24,617 nucleotides of DNA from Mesostigma viride (lineage: Eukaryota > Streptophyta > Mesostigmatophyceae > Mesostigmatales > Mesostigmataceae). Shown here one piece after another: positions 10,595 through 19,422 of this stretch. Positions within the stretch are counted from its first letter, which is position 1; each line of letters starts with the position of its first letter. A program made the position numbers and the translations under genes. The DNA lies in assembly GCA_009746045.1 (NCBI GenBank), contig RPFO01000599.1:1-24617 (forward strand), given 5' to 3'. Under the pieces are notes generated by a model. That model searched no databases. It saw nothing but the letters and a program-made list of their open reading frames with translations, and was not told the DNA's origin.

Positions 10595-12462
10595 ATCAGT
10601 CACTGATTTCTTCAGACGATGCGCAAGGCTGGGATGCGCAAGGCTGGGAATGCGCAAGGCTGGGCGCGGCGCAGCGTGCGCAAGGCTGGCGTGCGCAAGG
10701 CTGGGGAGTGCGCGGGCGTAACAACGTTAAGGCAGGCCAGGCGCAGGCACGTAAAAACACGGGCGACGGGCCATGGGCCACGGGCCACGCGTCGGCCGTC
10801 GGCCCAGCCATTCCTGCATTTTAGGAACGTTGCCGGGCACAAAATTCAAATTCTGGTGCGGCATGGCTGCGGCAGCTACCTGGCCCGGGCTGGCCGACGT
10901 TGGCATGGACGACTGTCAAGAAAGAGTTCATCTCGCTTGGGTAAGCTGCGGTTGTTTCGTCTGGGCGCTCTTCCCATTTTATTGCTAACGGGTCGATTTA
11001 CTTACCCAACGTTTCCATCCAGGGCAGAAATGCCAGCGACTTTTCAGTCGGCCACTTCCATTTTTTACCCACTTCGAGTCGTAACGTCATCCAAGGAATA
11101 CTTTACCCTCTGTATTCCGGCCTGTCTCCTTCTATTTCGCAGGAACCCTTCGCTTCTGGTTGGCGTTCCTGCACTGCAGGCAGGCTGCAGTCTCTACCGC
11201 TGCATTTTTTTGTAAGTACTTCGGTTGGGAAGTTCGTCTAACGTTTTTCCATCGACTGTCCTGCTTCCAAGCCAGGCCGCGTCTCTACACTGTGTTTCCG
11301 TCAGCAACGGGATGGAGGTCCGGTTTTTCATGATCGGCAACCGTTTTGGTCACGTCATTTTCAGCAACACGCAACTGCCTCTGCCTTACACGCTGCGCTT
11401 TGTCGTCCTTCCGTCGGTTCGGGAAAGCTTCTTACGTCTTTCCATTACATCATTACCGTCCAGGTAGTTTCTTACCATTTGCTTTCGGTCGGCAACGGGT
11501 CGGGAGCATATACAGTGGGTCATTATCCGCAATGCAGCTTCCCCCCTGTTTTCCCCACAGGCTCTCCCTGTATTTCCTTGGGGAACATCTTTGGATTAGC
11601 TCCCGTGCATCAAACGTGCATCAAGAACACATTTTTTAGGGAGACTTTGGCTGTTCGTGGGATGGGAAGCACTACTGTGCCCATGTTTTCCACTGCTTGA
11701 TCTTGACTGCATACCCCACGCACCTGTCACCCACCTGACTTTTGCTAGTAGTTGCTGGATTTTTTCTTATAGCAGGTGCTGCGTGCTGGTGATTGACATT
11801 ACGGTCGCCATTGCTTGCCAGTAATTCAAAGTTGCTTGAAATGGTCAGCATCACGGCCAAGTCTACGTTCAGATCCTGCTTGGAATTTGTGGCGGGCGTT
11901 TTCTGTATTGGATGAACGCCAGTTTTTGTGACAGTGTGATTGTGTATAGGAACAAGTTTGAAGCAACAGCACACGTAGCATATTCATACTCATATACATG
12001 CGCTTAATGTGAACGATGTAGCCTAGGGCGAAGAGCGTTGGTTTACACGACGACGTATTCAAAGTATAACTTCTGTAAACAAGTATCCATCTGCGTGTTT
12101 TAATTCATTTTGGCAGCCATGCATGTGCACAAGAGTACCAATTAATTATTCCTACACTAGGGGTCGATGTATTTAGCATTCACTTTGGCATTTACTGCGG
12201 CAATGCCATTACTCCGTGGCTCCCCAATGGGACATGTATGTGTGTCTTGTTGTGTTGACAGCGTGTAATAAGTGTTGCAACGAACTAGGCAAGGGCTAAT
12301 GGACTAAACTGTGACGGGCAGCACATTGATTGCCGCATCGAAGCCAAGAATCATTTAGCACTCGCAGTTAGGTATCGCCATGATGCAGAGAAATTGTTGT
12401 GGCCTGACCACTTGAGGCAGTGAGACAAGGTTGGATGCCCTCCCAATCAGTGTATAGGGGTT
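10585..12462 (-). repeat. Inner right arm of the palindrome
   Basis: Reverse complement of 8703-10580. This unique core has no recognisable gene. Within it, the words 'tcggttgggaagttcgtctaacg' (near 11221) and 'tcggttcgggaaagcttcttacg' (near 11414), each followed by a '(c/a)ggcaacggg'-like word, hint at a degenerate unit of about 190 bp. Confidence 0.85.
10619..10704 (-). repeat. Minisatellite, five CCAGCCTTGCGCA units (right arm)
   Basis: Mirror of 10461-10546, with five 13-bp units. Confidence 0.85.
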
Positions 12463-12515
12463 GAAGGTTGTTTTATTGCCACCCATGTGACGCAATATAC
12501 GTGTGCTTGATGAGT

Positions 12516-12788
12516 GGATGGATGGATGGATGGATGGATGGATGGATGGATGGATGGATGGATGGATGGATGGATGGATGGATGGATGGATGGATGGATG
12601 GATGGATGGATGGATGGATGGATGGATGGATGGATGGATGGATGGATGGATGGATGGATGGATGGATGGATGGATGGATGGATGGATGGATGGATGGATG
12701 GATGGATGGATGGATGGATGGATGGATGGATGGATGGATGGATGGATGGATGGATGGATGGATGGATGGATGGATGGATGGATGGATG
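12516..12788 (+). repeat. Perfect GGAT tetramer array, about 68 units
   Basis: About 273 nt of uninterrupted GGAT, beginning after 'gcttgatgagt'. It passes directly into the octamer array in register. Confidence 0.97.
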
Positions 12789-13079
12789 CATGGATGCATG
12801 GATGCATGGATGCATGGATGCATGGATGCATGGATGCATGGATGCATGGATGCATGGATGCATGGATGCATGGATGCATGGATGCATGGATGCATGGATG
12901 CATGGATGCATGGATGCATGGATGCATGGATGCATGGATGCATGGATGCATGGATGCATGGATGCATGGATGCATGGATGCATGGATGCATGGATGCATG
13001 GATGCATGGATGCATGGATGCATGGATGCATGGATGCATGGATGCATGGATGCATGGATGCATGGATGCATGGATGCAT
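12784..13079 (+). repeat. Perfect GGATGCAT octamer array, 37 units
   Basis: Uninterrupted 8-bp units. Each contains the self-complementary words ATGCAT and CATG. The array is open in all six frames with a 24-nt (8-residue) coding period, which explains the long Met-Asp-Ala-Trp-Met-His-Gly-Cys frames. Confidence 0.97.
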
Positions 13080-13278
13080 GGGTGCATGGGTGCATGGTGC
13101 ATGGGTGCATGGGTGCATGGGTGCATGGGTGCATGGGTGCATGGGTGCATGGGTGCATGGGTGCATGGGTGCATGGGTGCATGGGTGCATGGGTGCATGG
13201 GTGCATGGGTGCATGGGTGCATGGGTGCATGGGTGCATGGGTGCATGGGTGCATGGGTGCATGGGTGCATGGGTGCAT
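13080..13278 (+). repeat. GGGTGCAT variant octamer array, 25 units
   Basis: A homogeneous block in which every unit carries an A-to-G change relative to the flanking GGATGCAT units. The length of 199 nt equals 24 octamers plus one 7-mer (GGTGCAT, third unit). It is absent from the second locus at 20359-20740. Confidence 0.95.
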
Positions 13279-13599
13279 GGATGCATGGATGCATGGATGG
13301 ATGCATGGATGCATGGATGCATGGATGGATGGATGCATGGATGCATGGATGCATGGATGCAAGGATGCATGGATGCATGGATGCATGGATGCATGGATGC
13401 ATGGATGCATGGATGCATGGATGCATGGATGCATGGATGCATGGATGCATGGATGCATGGATGCATGGATGCATGGATGCATGGATGCATGGATGCATGG
13501 ATGCATGGATGCATGGATGCATGGATGCATGGATGCATGGATGCATGGATGCATGGATGCATGGATGCATGGATGCATGGATGCATGGATGCATGGATG
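13279..13599 (+). repeat. GGATGCAT array with GGAT slips at its left edge
   Basis: The first about 85 nt mix octamers with extra GGAT units and one GCAAGGAT variant. The rest is homogeneous up to 'ggatggattattggc'. Confidence 0.95.
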
Positions 13600-13904
13600 G
13601 ATTATTGGCTAACAAAGTAAGTGCTTGCGTGTCGTGCGCATGGTCATGTTAGTCCTCCTTGCCTCCCTATGAAACTAAGGGTTGAGAAAGCGTGTTTGGG
13701 CTCGGCGGCTGCCATATCGTAGTGGCATGCGCACACGGGCTGTTGGGAGCCACGGGGAAGAGAATATGAGAAATCGGTTTAGCCAGTGCTTCGATTGCCA
13801 ATTTGTAGCCATCCACTAGGCTGCTGTTTAGAATGGTAGGTACTTTTACACACTTTATACAGACGTCCACTTAAGCTAAATTTGGACTAATTGAGCTCTG
13901 AGAC

Positions 13905-14085
13905 ATCATGGTGGTCCCGGTGCCCTTGGTGCACCTAGAGCAGGTGTAGTTTACATCCTACCCTTGCAGGAAGTAGCCCAGAATGTATTAAAAGGCCAAA
14001 GCAAGGAGACAACCATATGCCCCTTCTCAGGCTATGAGCCACATGTACTCCCAACGTAGTCGTGTTCCTAATTAATAATTAATTA
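13905..14085 (+). mobile_element. LINE-related 3' end, ORF1-element type, 5' truncated
   Basis: It shares 'cttggtgcacctagagca', the 'gtttacatcc' block and 'cttgcaggaagtag' with the 3' UTR of the ORF1-only element. It ends in the terminal hairpin (14041-14065) and a TAATTAAT-type tail. The inner hairpin strand has one mismatch, suggesting an older copy. I could not define a target-site duplication. Confidence 0.7.
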
Positions 14086-14157
14086 ATGCCTCTTGTCAGG
14101 GATATGTGCTACATGTGTTCCCAATGGAGATGTGTTCCAATTTAATTTAATTTAATT
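14086..14157 (+). mobile_element. Very short LINE 3' end stacked behind the previous tail
   Basis: It begins at 'gcctcttgtcagggatatgtgctac' directly after the preceding tail. It carries a decayed hairpin (about 14111-14135) and ends in 'ccaatttaatttaatttaatttttt'. Confidence 0.65.
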
Positions 14158-14215
14158 TTTTCCTTGAGAAGGGGGATATGGTTTTTAAGTAATTCTCGAT
14201 CTTGCTCAGGGATAT
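14158..14215 (+). mobile_element. Upstream part of a 3' end split by the ORF1-only element
   Basis: It ends with the TSD tcagggatat (14206-14215). The interrupted 3' end resumes at 16241 with the same ten bases, followed by its hairpin. Host sequence and insert are therefore members of the same 3'-end family. Confidence 0.7.
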
Positions 14216-14239
14216 TGAATTGAATTGAATTGAATTGTA

Positions 14240-14264
14240 ACATAACTCCGTTGGGAGTATATGT
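14240..14264 (-). promoter_or_regulatory. Terminal bulged hairpin of the ORF1-only element
   Basis: In the element sense, ACATA pairs with TATGT and ACTCC with GGAGT, with a one-base bulge between them and loop CAAC. The RT LINE has ACATG/CATGT and CCTCC/GGAGG, so two base pairs covary. This is probably the RNA signal bound by RT to start target-primed reverse transcription, as known for the stem-loop-plus-short-repeat tail of eel UnaL2. Confidence 0.7.
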
Positions 14265-14632
14265 AGCACACAGCCCTTGAGAGGGGGGCATATGGCCTAT
14301 CATACATCCTAAGCTACTTCCTGCAAGGGTGGGGATGTAAAGGACCCTTGCTCTAGGTGCACCAGGGCACTTGCATCCCATGATCTTCAAGCTATGCCCA
14401 GCGAAGGGGGAGCCTGTCATGGGGGGAAGAGCAGCATAGCTATACAAAGAAGCTAGGGCATGGCGTCTCAGCAGAGAGTTACTCCCTGCATGGGCACAAC
14501 ATAACTAAATAAAGCTAGGCATCATCTGGGGTGTGGCTCATCATAGGCACACATGTACATGATTAAGGAAAGCGCGTGGCTTAGCTAGGATAGTGCCTCT
14601 AGGAGGCGTACATGTACATGGCCACGGTCTAT

Positions 14633-16063
14633 CTATTCTGCACTACTACTGCTGTATTCCCCTAAGCTGGGGCGTCTGGAGTCGCTGGGGCCGCGGGGGG
14701 GGGGGGTCGCCTGCCAGGGCTTGTGGCCGACGTAGATGGCCGCCCCCTTCCAGTACACCGGCTGGCCCGCCTTGGTCTGCCGGAGCTGGAGGTAGATCGG
14801 CCATAGCTCCCGTCGCCGTTGTTGCTGCGCCAGGGTCAGGTCGTCATCAAGGGTGAAGAGAGTCTTCTCGAGCCGCTTGCGGCGTCTGAGAAAAGAAATC
14901 TTGTCCGCCGGGGTCTTAAAGGTGAGAAGGAGCGGGGGCGGCCCTGCCTTACCCCGCGCGCGGGGAAGGCGGTGGGCGGCCAGCGCGATCTCACCGATAA
15001 GGCCCATGCGACCAAGGATTTCTCGCTCAAACGCACGCAAAAGCTTCTCGGAAGTCTCACCTTCCTCCATGGTGAAGTTCTTGACAATGACGTTGAGGCT
15101 GCGCTGGGCGAGCTCGGCCTCCTCGCGGAGGTCAAGCGTCTGCCGTTGGAGCTGGGCTGCGACGGCGGAGGTGGTGGAGGTGGTATGTTGCTTAAGCATG
15201 TCCGCCCAGGTGGTGATGGGAGGAGCATCGCCGGCCAGGCCAGCCGGGGCTGGCTTGGCGGCAATGTCCTTCACCGCCTGGGCGGTGAGGCCTGCCGTGT
15301 TCTGCAGAACCTCGATAGCGATGGCGTTGTCCTTAAGACGCTGGTCGATGTCACGGAGCTGGGCGGTGATGGCGTCGGAGGTGGAGGTGGTGGCGGTGGA
15401 GGAGGCGAGGAGGGTGGAGGTGGCGGTGGAGATGGTGGAGGTGGCGGTGGAAAGGAGGGGAAGCTCGGCAGTCAGCGTGCCGCCGATGGCCGCCACATCT
15501 GCAGCAATGGGGTCCACGTGCTCCTCGAGGACCTCCTTAAGGAGTGAGCGGAGGGAGGATTCGGTTAAGGTGGTGGTGAGAGGCTTGGGGGGCCAAAGCT
15601 CCCCGATGGAGCGTCCAAGGAGGGAAAAGAGAGCGAATTGCTGGAGGAAGGGGCGGTGGAGGCTGGGAATGATGTCGAAAGAGGCGAGACGAACCCAGCG
15701 AGGGTCAAAGAGGCGACCTTGGTTGAAGAGCTGCTTGCATAGTGCAAGAAGCGAGGCGTGCGTTCCATAAAACACGCAGACCAGGATGCGTTCCGGGTTA
15801 AGCGTGTCAAGGAAGCCGGGCTGGCTGGCTTCGGCGACAAAGTCGAGCTCTGTCCAACTCGGCTCGGCAGAGCGACTGCGCTTGGGTTCAGGCGACGCTG
15901 CGGGCGAGGCGGGCTCAGCAGGCGGCTGGGCGACCACTAGAGCTTGGCTAGTGGCGCCGCTGCCTTCTGGGCCGGTTGGCGAAGCTGCAGCCGGGGCTGC
16001 AGACGTATTTTCATTGCTGAGCGCAGCCGCCAGGCTGCGTTGCGTCGAGAGGCGTTTGCTCAT
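14633..16063 (-). CDS. L1-ORF1p-like RNA-binding protein
   Basis: This 476-residue protein is likely the RNA-binding chaperone of a LINE ribonucleoprotein. Residues 1-70 are Ala/Pro/Ser-rich and probably disordered. Residues 90-180 are a folded, hydrophobic segment I do not recognise. A Ser/Thr-rich linker (205-230) precedes helical stretches with coiled-coil character (about 230-268 and 298-322). Residues 322-400 fit the ORF1p RRM (RSLNVIVKNF, EGETSEKLL, HRLPRARGK, PPPLLLTFKTPADK). Residues 401-450 fit the ORF1p C-terminal domain (FTLDDDLTLAQQQRRREL, then GHKPW). The family assignment comes from this order and these motifs. The start is the first ATG after the leader and gives full family architecture. 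The C-terminal tail after 450 is Pro/Ser-rich. It is the only gene in its element. Confidence 0.85.
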   Translation of the reverse strand: MSKRLSTQRSLAAALSNENTSAAPAAASPTGPEGSGATSQALVVAQPPAEPASPAASPEPKRSRSAEPSWTELDFVAEASQPGFLDTLNPERILVCVFYGTHASLLALCKQLFNQGRLFDPRWVRLASFDIIPSLHRPFLQQFALFSLLGRSIGELWPPKPLTTTLTESSLRSLLKEVLEEHVDPIAADVAAIGGTLTAELPLLSTATSTISTATSTLLASSTATTSTSDAITAQLRDIDQRLKDNAIAIEVLQNTAGLTAQAVKDIAAKPAPAGLAGDAPPITTWADMLKQHTTSTTSAVAAQLQRQTLDLREEAELAQRSLNVIVKNFTMEEGETSEKLLRAFEREILGRMGLIGEIALAAHRLPRARGKAGPPPLLLTFKTPADKISFLRRRKRLEKTLFTLDDDLTLAQQQRRRELWPIYLQLRQTKAGQPVYWKGAAIYVGHKPWQATPPPRGPSDSRRPSLGEYSSSSAE

Positions 16064-16240
16064 CGTATAGTGCGTTACAGCTTCGGAAAATTATATCAGC
16101 ATGTGCGTCTAAGAAAGACGAAGCGATTGTGATATTCACAGCTGAATTCGGTGCTCAAACGTGAAAGTTATGAGCTCCGACAGCCATGGCTACCTCGTGG
16201 CTCGTGGCTGCGGTATGCCTTTGCGTATGCCTTTGGGATA
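16064..16240 (-). promoter_or_regulatory. 5' leader of the ORF1-only element, probable internal promoter
   Basis: In the element sense it opens with two AAAGGCATAC units, then GAGCCACGAGCCACGAGG, then the palindromic word GAGCTC followed by AACTTT. A similar block lies at 24463-24535 in front of an RT fragment. LINE leaders usually carry their own promoter. No TATA box is evident. Confidence 0.55.
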
Positions 16241-16290
16241 TCAGGGATATGTGCGACATTTACTCCCAACGGAGTGATGTTCCTAATTAA
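16241..16290 (+). mobile_element. Downstream part of the split 3' end
   Basis: It resumes from the TSD at 16241, carries the hairpin (16256-16280; outer pair includes a T-G wobble) and ends in a TAATTAATTG-type tail. Confidence 0.7.
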
Positions 16291-16495
16291 TTGATTAATA
16301 GTGGGCTCAGGTCATGTAGGACTAGTGACTCCAGTGGGGAAGGGCCGGCGTGTTTGCAAACGGCGGATCGAAGCATGCTAGCTAGAGAAGACCCCTGGGG
16401 TAGAGCTAGGGCAAAATAGATATAGAATATATGACTTTTTTTTTAATAGGTGGACCCTTGTGCACACTAAATCTGTGGCCAACTCAATTTGATCA
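16291..16495. other. Spacer, no gene seen
   Basis: Contains 'gcatgctagctagagaag' and a run of ten T at 16436-16444 and nearby. No conserved frame or element end is recognised. Confidence 0.5.
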
Positions 16496-16506
16496 ATGCA
16501 AGCTAT

Positions 16507-16709
16507 TAAATTATAACATGCCTCCGTTGGGAGATCATGTAGCACATATTCCTTGATGGATGGGTGGGGTGGAAGGAGCCGCGTAATCGAACTAACCTAA
16601 CTCTAATCTAGCTAGTCTAGAAAAGTCCTAACTACCCTACTCATCAAAACGCCTCCTCCGCTTGGGGGGAGGTGGTTTGCCCACAGGGTCGGGCGTTTCA
16701 GCCTTGACT
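16507..16709 (-). mobile_element. 5'-truncated RT LINE 3' end with 11-bp TSD
   Basis: TSDs atgcaagctat lie at 16496-16506 and 16710-16720. Between them, on the minus strand, are the last about 25 codons of ORF2 (GKPPPPKR... then MSS), a 3' UTR, the hairpin (16516-16540, with one T-G wobble) and a short TTTAA tail. Confidence 0.85.
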
Positions 16710-16720
16710 ATGCAAGCTAT

Positions 16721-16904
16721 GGTGAGTAAATTTAATGAAGTAATTAATTATGGCCAGTGCCTTGATCCGCAAGTCCATTTGTAATTGGATCATTTACATG
16801 CAGTTTCGGTCAGAAGACGCAAAAAGGGTGGCATCAACCGTGGGTGCATGAAAACCAGTGTGCAAAGAATAAGAGCACAGCATTATGACTGATTACACCC
16901 CCCC
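16721..16904. other. Spacer, no gene seen
   Basis: AT-rich sequence with a run of eight C at 16898-16905 just before the next TSD. No frame or repeat is recognised. Confidence 0.5.
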
Positions 16905-16915
16905 CACCTGCAAGT

Positions 16916-17087
16916 AGCATAGCGCGATACATCATGAGGGTGCAGGTGCCTTGGTGCACCTAGAGCAAGTGTTGTTTACATCCCCACCCTTGCAGGAAGT
17001 AGCTTAGGATGTATGATAGGCCATATGCCCCCTCTCAAGGGCTATGTGCTACATATACTCCCAACGGAGTTATGTTACAATTCAATT
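16916..17087 (+). mobile_element. 5'-truncated ORF1-type 3' end with 11-bp TSD
   Basis: TSDs cacctgcaagt lie at 16905-16915 and 17088-17098. The 172-bp insert matches the 3' UTR of the ORF1-only element from its 'gcatagc...atcatg' block to the hairpin (17051-17075) and TTCAA tail. The target lies inside an older copy of the same 3' end, which resumes at 17099. Confidence 0.85.
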
Positions 17088-17098
17088 CACCTGCAAGT

Positions 17099-17200
17099 GG
17101 TAGCTAAGGATGTATTAAAACCCATATGCCCCCACTCAGGGCTATGTGTTACATAAGCTCCCAACGGAGATATATGTTGTTAATTAATTGTTTAATAAAT
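17099..17200 (+). mobile_element. Older 3' end used as target by the 16916-17087 insertion
   Basis: 'ggtagctaaggatgtattaaaaccc', then 'atatgcccccactcagggctatg', then a hairpin (17151-17177) with a weakened outer stem and a TTAATTAATTG tail. Confidence 0.7.
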
Positions 17201-17425
17201 TCAGACTTATGGCAGATGATAAATGATTCCTTTTATTCGTTACCCCGATATTCACAGTCTCCTTTCCCACACAGCAAAATATGGTGTTGTTCTTTCTCAG
17301 TTACATCGTTTTTCCCGTCTTTGTTCCGTATCGTGTTGATTTCATCACGACTCTTGTTGAACTCTTGCAGCGTTTATTGGTCAAAGACTATGACCGAGCC
17401 ATTATGCTCCGTCAAGTCCGATGTT

Positions 17426-18447
17426 AGCACGGGTTACCGCCTGGCTGACCTGATTTACGCGGACGACACCACCCTCATCGCGCGCCCCGAGCACATTCAG
17501 ACCTGGCTGGACTGTCTGGGCCTGGAGGCGAGGGCGGTGGGGTTGGAGATTAGTGTCAAAACTGAGGCGATGGTGATTGGGGCCTCCAGTCGCCCACCGC
17601 TGCCGCGCCTGCTAGACGGGACGGAGGTCCCACTCCGCGACCGCTTCAAGCTGTTGGGGAGTTGGCTTCCGGACACTGCCGACGATGTGGACACCCGCAT
17701 CGGCCTTTCCTGGGCCAAGCTCCGTTCGCTCAACACCTACTGGCGCTCCAAGGGCCTGGACGAGCACCGCAAGCGCATGCTCTTCAAGGTCCTCGTCCTC
17801 ACGGTGCTCACGTATGGCGCCGAGGCATGGACACTCACGGCAACACTGGCAGCCAAGCTAGACGGCACGGTAACCCGGATGCTCCGACAGGTCCTGAATG
17901 TCGGGTTTTCTCAGCGTAGGTCCTTAGAGTCTTTGTATCACGGTATGCCGCGTATTTCGGACGAGATTAGACAGCGTAGGATAGCATTTGTAGGACATCT
18001 TGCTCGCACCAGCCAGGTCGACACCGCCCTTGGTCTGGCCGGTCCCCAGCGGCTCGGCCAACCGGGGCGGCACATTTTGACCTGGCCTGGCCCCAAGAAC
18101 ATTCCTAAAAAGGTAGGGAAACATGCCATGACCTATACCCAGATGTTGCTGGACGACCTAGTGGTCCCAGCCCAGTTTGAGTACCGCATCCACTCTCTCT
18201 CCCGTCTTTGGACTGCCATGCAGGACAAGGAGCGGTGGAAGAAGATTGTCAAGGCACACACGCCCGACCCTGTGGGCAAGCCACCTCCCCCCAAGCGGAG
18301 GAGGCGTTTTGATGAGTAGTGTAGTTAGGCTTTTCTAGATAGAGTTAGGATAGTTCGATCACGCGGCTTCCTCCACCCCATCCATCATGAAATATGTGCT
18401 ACATGACCTCCCCACGGAGGCATGTTATAATTTAATTTAATTTTTTT
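17426..18447 (+). mobile_element. 5'-truncated RT-bearing LINE with 12-bp TSD
   Basis: TSDs aagtccgatgtt lie at 17414-17425 and 18448-18459. The 1,022-bp insert carries the C-terminal two-thirds of ORF2, about 80 nt of 3' UTR, the hairpin (18401-18425) and a TTTAA tail ending in a run of T. It lacks the start of RT, so it is not autonomous. Confidence 0.9.
17429..18319 (+). pseudogene. LINE ORF2 fragment: RT motif C to C-terminus
   Basis: The open frame extends upstream into spacer (from 17126), but homology begins at the insertion edge near 17429, so upstream residues are not LINE protein. The YADD catalytic motif is at 17456-17467 (LADLIYADDTTLI). The RT thumb region follows, then GAEAWTL, then RRIAFVGHLAR, a motif common in C-terminal regions of several LINE clades, ending in a basic PPPPKRRRRFDE tail. 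The RT fingers and palm motifs A and B and any endonuclease are missing through 5' truncation. The surviving frame is intact, so insertion is recent. It closely matches 23112-24010. Confidence 0.85.
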
Positions 18448-18459
18448 AAGTCCGATGTT

Positions 18460-18755
18460 TTTTGCAACGTCACCCACATCTGTTCGGTGCTGCCCCTTGG
18501 CACAAGCTCTACAAACAGGTCGTGGACCGGCTGGATCGCATAGTATCTCCGCACATCTGAACCCTGTGATGCCAGATCTCCTTTGCGGCCGTTCCGAGCT
18601 TGGCACTGGATTCGTTGTCCACATCGTCGCGTCGCTGCCGCAACACGATGTTTTCTGGCATCCGCGGGCTTTTGGTTCCCGCCGCACATTTGAAAGTGCT
18701 GTCCTCCGGCTTTTTGCCTTTGCACCGTGTGCAGTTCTTGGACGTTTGGAATCAT
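18460..18755 (-). pseudogene. Possible gene remnant split by the LINE at 17426-18447
   Basis: I do not recognise a family. On the minus strand one frame (about 18775 to a stop at 18509-18511) reads a Cys/Lys-rich segment, NCTRCKGKKPEDSTFKC, suggestive of a small zinc-binding motif. A second frame covers FVELVPRGSTEQMWVTLQK and, if the LINE and one TSD are removed, continues as TEHNGSVIVFDQ to a stop near 17385-17390. The two frames would need an intron or a frameshift to belong together. It could be the last exons of a host gene, a DNA-transposon fragment, or chance. Intact continuation across the LINE is the best sign of coding. Confidence 0.3.
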
Positions 18756-18759
18756 GGCA

Positions 18760-19408
18760 TGGCTAACGTGATGACTGACTAGCTAGACCTTTTCAGTGGT
18801 TTTCCATTTGCGGGTATTTCCTCGTAAATGGTGGGAGAGCGATCGCAGCAATGGTGCTCACCACTAGACACTCCCGGCCAGTTAGGCTAGAAACACACGC
18901 CCTGATCAAGCATGCTGTTTCCGGCCCCACCGTCTAGGTCATCTAGTCGCTCCACACGTAAGCCAGCCATAATTTCAATGCACAAGGATACACATTTCCA
19001 TCACCATTCATCTTCATCATCCTGAACGACTCGAAAACGCGGAAAAGATAACGGCAGGCTCGAGCTACCATGGTCCGGATTCTCCCGATTTCTGGCCTGC
19101 GCTGGTTGTCTCTTTGATAAATGATTAATCATTGTTTGGATACATGCTCACGTGACAAAGTTGCGTGCAAATTCATGATTCAATTAATTAATGCTCCCAT
19201 AAATCCATAAAATCATTCATTAATTAATAGACATGAATCCATAAACGTACCCTTGCATGAAAAAGTCTTATTGTAACCTATACAATCCTACACTAGATGC
19301 ATTGCCGGCCTCGACAACCTGGAGGCATGGCAAGTCGATATGGAATGAATGGAAGGGAGATCTCGCACAACAAGGAACAAAACTTGAGTAGTCTATGCAA
19401 ACCAACAT
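18760..19408. other. Spacer, no gene seen
   Basis: Mixed-composition sequence becoming AT-rich after 19100 (ATTAATTA-type words). No RNA gene, frame or repeat unit is recognised. It may be upstream sequence of the remnant at 18460-18755. Confidence 0.45.
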
Positions 19409-19422
19409 AACCAGTCAATATT

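Larger units (their letters stand above)
10581..13904 (-). repeat. Repeat unit, copy 2 (inverted relative to 20050-22789)
   Basis: Read on the minus strand, the unit has a flank (13600-13904), a compound satellite (12516-13599), a 1.9 kb unique core and the terminal 14-mer gtttacaaaaactc. The same order occurs on the plus strand at 20050-22789 with a shorter satellite. I do not recognise a transposase, long terminal repeat or TSD. It may be a non-coding mobile element or a segmental duplication. Confidence 0.7.
14216..16240 (-). mobile_element. ORF1-only non-LTR element, apparently full length, with 10-bp TSD
   Basis: Target-site duplications tcagggatat at 14206-14215 and 16241-16250 bound a 2,025-bp minus-strand insert. 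In order it holds a 177-nt leader, one intact 476-residue ORF1, a 3' UTR of about 370 nt, the terminal hairpin (14240-14264) and a tail of about five TTCAA-type units. No reverse transcriptase or endonuclease is present, and there is no sign of an internal deletion inside ORF1. The arrangement resembles mammalian HAL1 ('half-L1') elements. The intact frame and clean TSD suggest a recent insertion. Movement would need an RT supplied in trans; the RT LINEs here, with the same hairpin, are the obvious candidates (inference). Confidence 0.85.

Noticed and set aside
8703-12462. Inverted repeat as transposon terminal inverted repeats
   Set aside because: The centre is only 4 nt, so there is no element between the repeats, and no transposase is encoded.
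12516-13599. Satellite as a CRISPR array or telomere
   Set aside because: There are no unique spacers, and the units are contiguous 4- and 8-mers. The arrays are internal and lack a telomere-type strand-biased G-run terminus.
12355-13652. Open frames of about 370-407 codons over the satellite on both strands
   Set aside because: They exist only because the GGAT and GGATGCAT units contain no stop in any frame; several overlap completely and none has non-repeat domain content.
14819-15770. Plus-strand frames of 242 and 305 codons opposite ORF1
   Set aside because: Shadow frames of the GC-rich minus-strand ORF1; Gly/Val-rich composition mirrors the Ser/Thr linker codons.
17126-17428. N-terminal part of the 397-codon frame ending at 18319
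   Set aside because: This part precedes the TSD and 5' truncation point at 17426. It translates an older 3' end and spacer, not LINE protein.
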